Positions 57,921-64,000 of a DNA stretch of 64,000 nucleotides are shown piece after piece. The position numbers were made by a program, and so were the translations under genes. Origin of the DNA: Sipunculus nudus (lineage: Eukaryota; Annelida; Sipuncula; Golfingiida; Sipunculidae). The stretch is taken from positions 10,904,729 through 10,968,728 of the forward strand of contig CM049314.1 of NCBI GenBank assembly GCA_026874595.1, written 5' to 3'. The notes under the pieces are model-generated. The model saw nothing but the letters and a program-made list of their open reading frames with translations. It was not told where the DNA came from and did not search any database. The stretch's first letter is position 1; the number at the start of each line of letters is the position of its first letter.

Positions 57921-60739
57921 GTCGCTGAGAGTTTATGTGACAAAAATGTAAAGCAACCAATTACTAAAGCAGTTTGTTATTTAAGATGTTTTATTGCCCT
58001 TTATTCCCTTAAATTCAATCAGAAACTGTTTTCACAAATTTTGCATTGGGTTGGAATTGTAAACTCTGTTTAACATTTTGCTGTAACATATGCAATGAGT
58101 AATCTTTGTGATTAGTTTATATAAATATTGCCTCAGTTTGTGCAGCAAGGTCGGGTTGGTGAAAAGCTCTAGAATCACTGTTTGGCTATTTTTAATGTAT
58201 GGAGTTTCACAGAGTCCTTGCAGAGCTGTATCAAGTGAACATATGTCAACACTCAAAGACCTTATCTGTATAATTAGAAGGCCAACAACAAACCCTGAAG
58301 ATCCCTTGTTACTTGCAAGCTAGTCTTTGGAAAAATACAAAATGAGCAGATCAGATTCCCAGGATTAAGATAATACATGTGCTACTTTAATTCTGGTGAA
58401 GATGGACTGTCAGAGTCTTTAGAGTTACTGACCATCATGAAACAAAGTGTCAATGAGTAATACATCTGGCAAGAACTACCACAAATGTTAAGTCATATAA
58501 ATAGACTATGAAGCTAAAACACTATAGTAACACTATACAGCCATACTGTCCATCAATAACATTTTACAAGTAACTTGTACATTGCAAACAGAAAGACAAC
58601 TAGAAGGTTTTGTTTTTGCAGTACCAAAAACAGATAAATCTGTCCCCCATAAGCCTAAATGCCAAAATTTGTGAAAAAAAAACGCACCATAACAAAAGTT
58701 ATGGAGTTCACAGAAAACATGTGTATTTGTATGTTTGACCTTGAAGATCAAACTTGGTGGAAACAGCCTGTGTGAGAAAGGGAAAAATCTTCAGAACTTG
58801 AAGATCAAGGTCTCAGTTTTTCAAACTCTTCCAAGATTTTTGTAAAACAAATTTAAGAAAAAAATATGCAGCCCTTCAAAACTTATCACATTCACAAGAT
58901 ATGGTACTGATGATAACAACAGACGATGGCACTGAAAACAACCTGTCTGCCTACAGGGGGAGACATCACTAGACAGACAGAATGGCAGGGGGAATACTGC
59001 TGCCTCCATAGGACTTCATAGCCACTGTGAAGCAACAGTGACACAAAAACAAACAGGTGATAAAGTCTTTAGCAATATGCGTTTGTAATGCAAACCACAA
59101 ATGACGAATACAATTTTTCATTAAATGTGACCGGTGCTAGCCATAAATGCTTTTGTGTGGGAAGTAATTAAATTGTTCAGAGAAATCCTATCAAACAGCT
59201 GGTTGGTTACAACTGAAATGGGTGAAGTAATCTTTAATACAAAAAACAACAAAAGTTAACGGTTGCTGCAAATCACATAATGACTTGCTAATTGACAATG
59301 ATGTTCATTTAATTGCACACTATATTTTCTTCTTTTGACATCAACCTCAAGTCATAAACTTTCTTTTACAGTTGGCTCAAAATGAAAGATAACATGAATT
59401 GTAAAGGAAGTTGATTCTATGTCACATGCCTGTTTGATTTTCAAATATTTTTTTTAAAGATGATTTAGTTATAAGGAGGTGGGTGGGGGGGGGTGTAGAT
59501 AAACTGACATTCTAATTAGCACAGCATAGCACAGAGAGTGTTTCATTTTCAACACACGTGATTGGTACAAAAAGCTCATAAGGAAAATACTAAAATTTTG
59601 TATTTTGTGTGCCTTTTCTCAGAAAATAATACAGACAGGCATTTTTGTTATTTTTTTTGGCTAAAAACAGAAGTGAATATTATTTCCCTATGAATTGACA
59701 GGTAATTGAAATTTATGTGTCATTTTTATGTTTTACACAATAATAAAATTATAACTGTTTTATAATTAGTTATACTTAAAGTCCTTGCAGGTTACAAAGG
59801 ACAGTATATGTCAAAATTTTGATTGTCATTTATTTTATTTGACTTTATTGTTCAAACTTATATATAACTTCCACTGGGAGGAGATGCAATTCTTTTAATT
59901 CCTAGCAGGGTTAGGATTTGAGATTGCAGTCTCCTTGTTCATCTGTTTCCAGCAAGATAATGCCCCTTACCACTGATGGAGTACCCTGGAAGCATAAGAT
60001 AGGAGGGTGTTGCATTAAGCAAAAGTTGATACATTTAAATATGAAAAATCTGATGCTGGTAAAAGGTTTATCATAGTCTCTGGTTTCTTACATAGTTCAG
60101 TTTCACACAAAGGCTATTCAACTTTATCTCCAATTTTGAGTGTATTTTGGTGCATTATCACAATTTCTTTCAGTACAATGCATTTACATTTTAACAAATA
60201 ACTTCACATGCTGTGGCCTACCAGTAGGTGCTCCTGTTAACGATCACATGAAATTGTTTACAATTATGTTGCAATGTTGTTGATTTTACATGTTGGATGG
60301 TAAAATGTTTTATTCAAATGTCTTCACTCATCAGGAAGTAACATATAAGCTCATCCAAATTTCCTGGATTGCCTCATTTCTTTAGAGATCATATGATGTA
60401 TTAATATGCAAATAAATATATGTATTAATATGCAGGTATCATAGAACCATACTTTTTAAATAACAATACAACATGAAACATGTAATACTGTGTTGAAGTA
60501 CAGTATGCTGTGTTTTACTTAATATTTTAAAATAGTATTTTTATGATTTATAGAATTCCAAGGCATAATGGACCTCATTGCTCTGTTGGCATGCAGGCCC
60601 GCCTGTACTGTCATGTGTCTCATGCTGCCATCTGCATGCCATATCCCTAACTATAATAAAAATATGACATTGCATAATTTTCAAGCTGTTCAATGCCATG
60701 AATCACCTAACAGGTGATGATTAAATGATGAGGACTCAC

Positions 60740-60985
60740 TTCACAGAACGCTGAATATAATGAATCATCAATCTGCGTCTGATCTTGCCCAAAGGGGGCC
60801 GGATTACGTAACTAGTTTCTTGGACGTTCAGGAATCGCTGTACAGATTTACTGATATTATAGCAGCCTGGCCCTCAGTGAATTGCTACATGACTGAACAC
60901 TGGCAATACGCTGATCCCTGGAGTGGCTAGGAACTTCACTCCCCTCAAACCTGACTCACATCTCCCTATGGAGATTAGCGGTGCA
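60740..60985. promoter_or_regulatory. candidate intronic island with PAR-bZIP site
   Basis: Unique sequence containing GGATTACGTAACT. TTACGTAA at 60804-60811 is the perfect palindromic site of PAR-bZIP/NFIL3-type factors. A GCCCAAAGGGGGCCGG word lies just upstream. No protein frame is evident. Confidence 0.22.
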
Positions 60986-62039
60986 AGTATTCAACAGAAT
61001 TCTGATTATATATACCATATGCCTGGAGGTTATTTTTCTCCATACCATATTCTCCACTCTCAATACCCAAAGTACATCCGTGTTTAAGAGACCAATAAAC
61101 TGATTTATTTTAGAACATGACTTTATTCCTACATTTTACTTAATCTTATATTTTTATTTTATTTACTAATTTGGTTGTATTGGTCACACTTGTACAGCTC
61201 CTTAACTTTGATACGCACATGTTGAATATTCAGTTAATTTGCAAGCAGAGAAATCTAGAAGGAATAGGAACTTCAAGAACAAATGTTTCTTAAGGTTCTT
61301 TTAGGTTTTTTTTTCAGTATAATGTTTTTCTCAATTGAAGCTCCATATCTACTTAGCAGTTTCCACATTAATTTACTTAATTTACTTGACCAACAGACAA
61401 TCCACATTGGTACAGGAAGACTTAACCTTTTGAAGTTTATCTCAGACTTATATTTTCCAATTATCAGATCACCACAAGATCTCAGGCAGACAGATTTGGT
61501 CAATTCCATTCTTCTTCTCAGGTTCTTTTCCAAAACAATATTATATATATATACTGGCTTAAAATAATCATAAATTTAGAATTTGCTTTTTTTATATCTA
61601 TGAAAACTTTGGTAACTTTTTTTCCAACGACATGTACCAGAGGTTATAAGTGAATTAAAAATGCAAGTCGGAGACAAGAAAGCAAACATTTCAAGAACAT
61701 CTAATTGAGAAAATGTACAAAAATATTCCTCATTTGATTTTGATTGAGTTAAAAAAAGAAAGCTTTGAGACTCTAAAATGTAGATTCATCAGAATAATTC
61801 TCTCAATGTGGGACTGCAGAAGCTCTCAACATGAAAAAAATAAATCCCTCAATGGCCTAGGTCCTAATACGGTATCCAAGGTTATTTCCCATGCAGCTGC
61901 CCCAGACATTCTATAGAGTAATACACAGCACAGCCTGATGAAACCCTGTCATTATACAATTTCTGTCTTACTTTTCTTGTGATAAAAACCTCTCTGAGTA
62001 AGTTGACTTGTAATGGACCATTTGTTTTGATTAACTGTC

Positions 62040-62640
62040 ACAGAGGCAAGGTATGAATACGCTAAGGCGATACTGCACGGGTATAATTTTGTTGATTCCT
62101 TTTTCAACGGAGCAGTTACTGTGCAAAACCAGGTGGCAACATGCCGATACAGTGCCAAGACACCCACAAATCATGACGATGCTGGTTACAAAGTGAACAC
62201 GGAGAGAACTGAAGCAGACGGTAGAATATATTCCACCACTGAACTCACTGACACGTCCCCATCCCACAGCACTCTGGCGGGCTGATAAAAGTGCACGGTT
62301 AATCCCCTATTGTCTGACGACCAGTTTCATGTCTAATTCATCTGTCTGTGGACTAAAATCAGCCAACATCCACGTAATCTCCGTGCAATGAGCAACCGGT
62401 TGTTCAGGCAAGGTGCTCATCTTTTTCTCTGTCACTGTTTGGAGGTTGGAATTAAGCAGCCCCCCAATTTCCTCTCTTTATCAATACATGACGGAGTTTG
62501 AGTTAATTGACTTTGAATGGCCGAGGGTCAGTCCATAAGGGAAGTGGTGCACCCTCAATATCTCTATCTGAGTGGCAATTACTGATTCCTACAGACACAG
62601 GGTTAATTCAGTATGAAGACTATCTGATTCCAATTTCCTC
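62040..62640. promoter_or_regulatory. candidate intronic conserved island
   Basis: About 600 bp of complex, CpG-containing sequence between AT-rich flanks. It includes TTTGAGTTAATTGACTTTGA near 62498 and several GC-rich blocks. Opposing short frames show no known protein. A regulatory or other conserved non-coding role is inferred. Confidence 0.22.
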
Positions 62641-63295
62641 AATACATAACATGGCCTTATCAAACGGACTTATCTGATTTATTTTTCATACAAAAATGAA
62701 CTCATAAATAATATATAACTGTCCTGCAAGTAAGAACAGTAAAAGAAACATTAACATTATCCTTTTTTTGTGGTTGACCTTAATTAAGCCATGTGTGTGG
62801 GGTAGGGGTTGGGTGCATGTATACAGCATTGACCGAGGGTATTACTACAGCCGAGCTGACTTCATCCAAGTGAATCTCAGTGAGAAAGTTATATTTGCTT
62901 TAACAAAGTTAAAAGCTGGAAAACTTCCCATGAAGCATGACAATGGAAAAGTCTTAAAAAATGGTGCTAGCATGTACACAAGACCACGGCCTTATCAGAT
63001 GAGGAGGTCTTAAGATACACCAGTCACCGAAATAGAAAGGGACCGGAGTAAACTGTGCTGTGTATGAAACATTATGGACAAACTGACAGACAGATAATTA
63101 AAAACTTTAAATACTTCTAAAAATCAATTAAATATGACCCTCATCAGGTTGAGGAGTCCAAGGAGATACCCCTGCCATTTATTTTACAGAAACTGTCACA
63201 GACAAAAAATGTTTTTATTTAAAAAAAAATATATATAACATAAGAATATATCCATGTGTCATGTAAACATACAAAGCCTTGGTACTGGAAAACAT

Positions 63296-63610
63296 GGAGC
63301 AACAGCAAAAGCAAACTCCAAACTAGATCAGCTACGAACTGTCTTAAATCATCAGCATAAATTTGAAATTATAGGTATAAGTGAAACTTATAACTTACTA
63401 ACTATGTATATGACGAAGATATTGAACTCTTGAACTACAATGTATATCACAAGGACAGGCAAACTAGAGGAGTTTGTATTTACACGCACACTTCACTGCC
63501 TTGCAAAAGAAGAAGTGATCTTGAAAACAATGAATTAGAACTGATATGGATTGAAGTGTGTCTGAAACCCAGACCAGTCCTGGTAGCAATATGCTACAGG
63601 CCACCAGGTA
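63296..63610 (+). mobile_element. non-LTR retrotransposon endonuclease fragment (broken)
   Basis: Two plus-strand reading segments recall the start of an AP-type endonuclease domain of a LINE. The first frame (from 63296) reads SKLDQLRTVL..HKFEIIGISET, the typical beta-strand ending in (I/L)..SET. After a frame change near 63400, a second frame (from 63409) reads YDEDIELLNYNVYHKDRQTR and GVCIYTHTSLPCKRRSDLE, then ELELIWIEV and VLVAICYRPPG. GGVCIY..., ELIWIE and CYRPP are hallmarks of the CR1/Jockey-like endonuclease. The frameshift and loss of everything after CYRPPG make it a dead fragment; no reverse transcriptase is present. Confidence 0.82.
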
Positions 63611-63678
63611 TGACCAGGTGGTCTTGGTTGACAGGTGGTCTTTTTTTGATAGGTGGTCTTTAAGACAGGTTCCATTGT
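63611..63678. mobile_element. possible transposon terminus abutting the LINE fragment
   Basis: After CYRPPG the sequence becomes repeats of AGGTGGTCTT and ends TTAAGACAGGTTCCATTG then TA. On the reverse strand this reads CAATGGAACCTGTCTTAAAG, an end of the kind found in pogo-like MITEs with TA duplications. No matching opposite terminus was seen in the window. Confidence 0.3.
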
Positions 63679-63740
63679 ATCACATTGCTAATGAAAAGCC
63701 TACAGATGGCAACAATAGCTGATGGACAGAACTGATCACG

Positions 63741-63840
63741 TTAGCCCCCCCCCCCCCCAACCAGCAGGTAATAATGAACAAAAAAAACCTCTCTTACAGA
63801 TAGGTAATAATGAATGAAAAGGACCTCTCTCTCAAAGGAA
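63741..63840. repeat. poly-C run and two ~39-bp tandem units
   Basis: A run of about 14 C is followed by two copies of an AGGTAATAATGAA...AAACCTCTCT / AAGGACCTCTCT unit (about 63767-63800 and 63803-63834). Confidence 0.65.
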
Positions 63841-64000
63841 ATTGGAACCTCAAAATTCATAATAATATTTCCTTGGCCCTGGATCAGGAATTCTGCTATA
63901 AATACACCAGGCCAGTCCCTGTGTAATGTAAACAGCCTATCATTGTAAAGGGTGTATAGTATCCAATATGATGTACAACAAGAAACAACGAGGAAAATGT

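Larger units (their letters stand above)
706..64000 (-). other. IFT80: IFT80 gene, 3' part (six exons; 5' end outside window)
   Basis: Six minus-strand exons join in one frame into the C-terminal third of IFT80, a subunit of intraflagellar transport complex B that works in cilia and is needed for ciliary assembly. Known family architecture is two WD40 beta-propellers followed by a helical solenoid; the window covers the end of propeller 2 through the stop. Diagnostic stretches are [72 protein letters not shown] and IDWEKI. Splice phases agree at every junction and no vertebrate residue block in this interval lacks an exon. Exons for roughly the first 500 residues must lie above 64000. Intron sizes in transcript order: >8.5 kb, 829 bp, 11.2 kb, 1.26 kb, 30.5 kb, 10.1 kb. 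Confidence 0.96.
55426..64000 (-). other. IFT80: IFT80 intron, partial (>8.5 kb)
   Basis: Sequence 5' of the first visible exon. It contains a 37-bp minisatellite (55741-55963), an element relic (57370-57516), three unique islands (57560-57920, 60740-60985, 62040-62640) and a non-LTR fragment at the right end. The preceding IFT80 exon, which should end in G and encode a propeller-2 strand, was not found, so this is most likely one intron continuing past 64000. 58000-60700 and 61000-62000 are AT-rich with nothing recognised. Confidence 0.75.

Overview
The window is eukaryotic and almost entirely intronic. It holds the 3' part of one protein-coding gene on the minus strand: the intraflagellar-transport gene IFT80. 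Six coding exons can be read, with consistent GT-AG splice sites and reading phases: 55278-55425, 54277-54448, 43000-43089, 41568-41740, 10918-11041 and a terminal exon ending at a TAA stop at 706-708. Together they encode the last ~275 residues: the end of the second beta-propeller and the C-terminal alpha-solenoid. Introns are 829 bp to 30.5 kb long, and the 5' exons lie beyond 64000. No other gene with a credible coding region was found on either strand.

The AT-rich sequence, large introns, minisatellites and repeat families with GACGGACGG tracts and 'CTCAGCTGAGCTAAAAA'-type ends suggest a mollusc, most likely a bivalve. I infer this from repeat style; the species is not proven.

Layout by region. 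1-705 is the 3' UTR zone. 829-10917 is an intron with a CpG-containing island (5540-5910) and one 1.7-kb mobile element (8370-10079). 11042-41567 is a 30.5-kb intron holding a 35-bp minisatellite (14092-14872), a 6-kb nest of broken repeat elements (21640-27890), a TA-flanked MITE (29738-30565) directly followed by another element (30575-31607), and a second dense block (34038-40157). 41741-42999 has a short inverted-terminus repeat. 43090-54276 has a 2.0-kb TA-flanked DNA transposon with perfect 25-bp inverted termini (45137-47139), a polypyrimidine tract, a 49-bp minisatellite and a small element next to an exon. 55426-64000 is intron with a 37-bp minisatellite, unique-looking islands and a broken non-LTR retrotransposon endonuclease fragment.

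The most interesting signal is not a gene. Three repeat families that do not share body sequence have the same build: an ACTAG/ACAAG start, a short 5' hairpin, a subterminal motif, a body that in most copies carries tandem repeats of 160-340 bp, an ACGG/GACGGA tract, and a 3' hairpin whose left arm repeats the 5' subterminal motif, ending in TAAAA(A). This matches non-autonomous Helentron/Helitron2-like elements (HINEs, related to bivalve 'pearl' repeats). The window supplies an empty-site comparison for one insertion, compensatory changes in the 5' hairpin, a head-to-tail junction, and a uniform antisense orientation to IFT80. Scattered unique islands with transcription-factor-like motifs (CArG, CTCF-like, PAR-bZIP, homeodomain-like) are candidate intronic regulatory elements; these are inference only.
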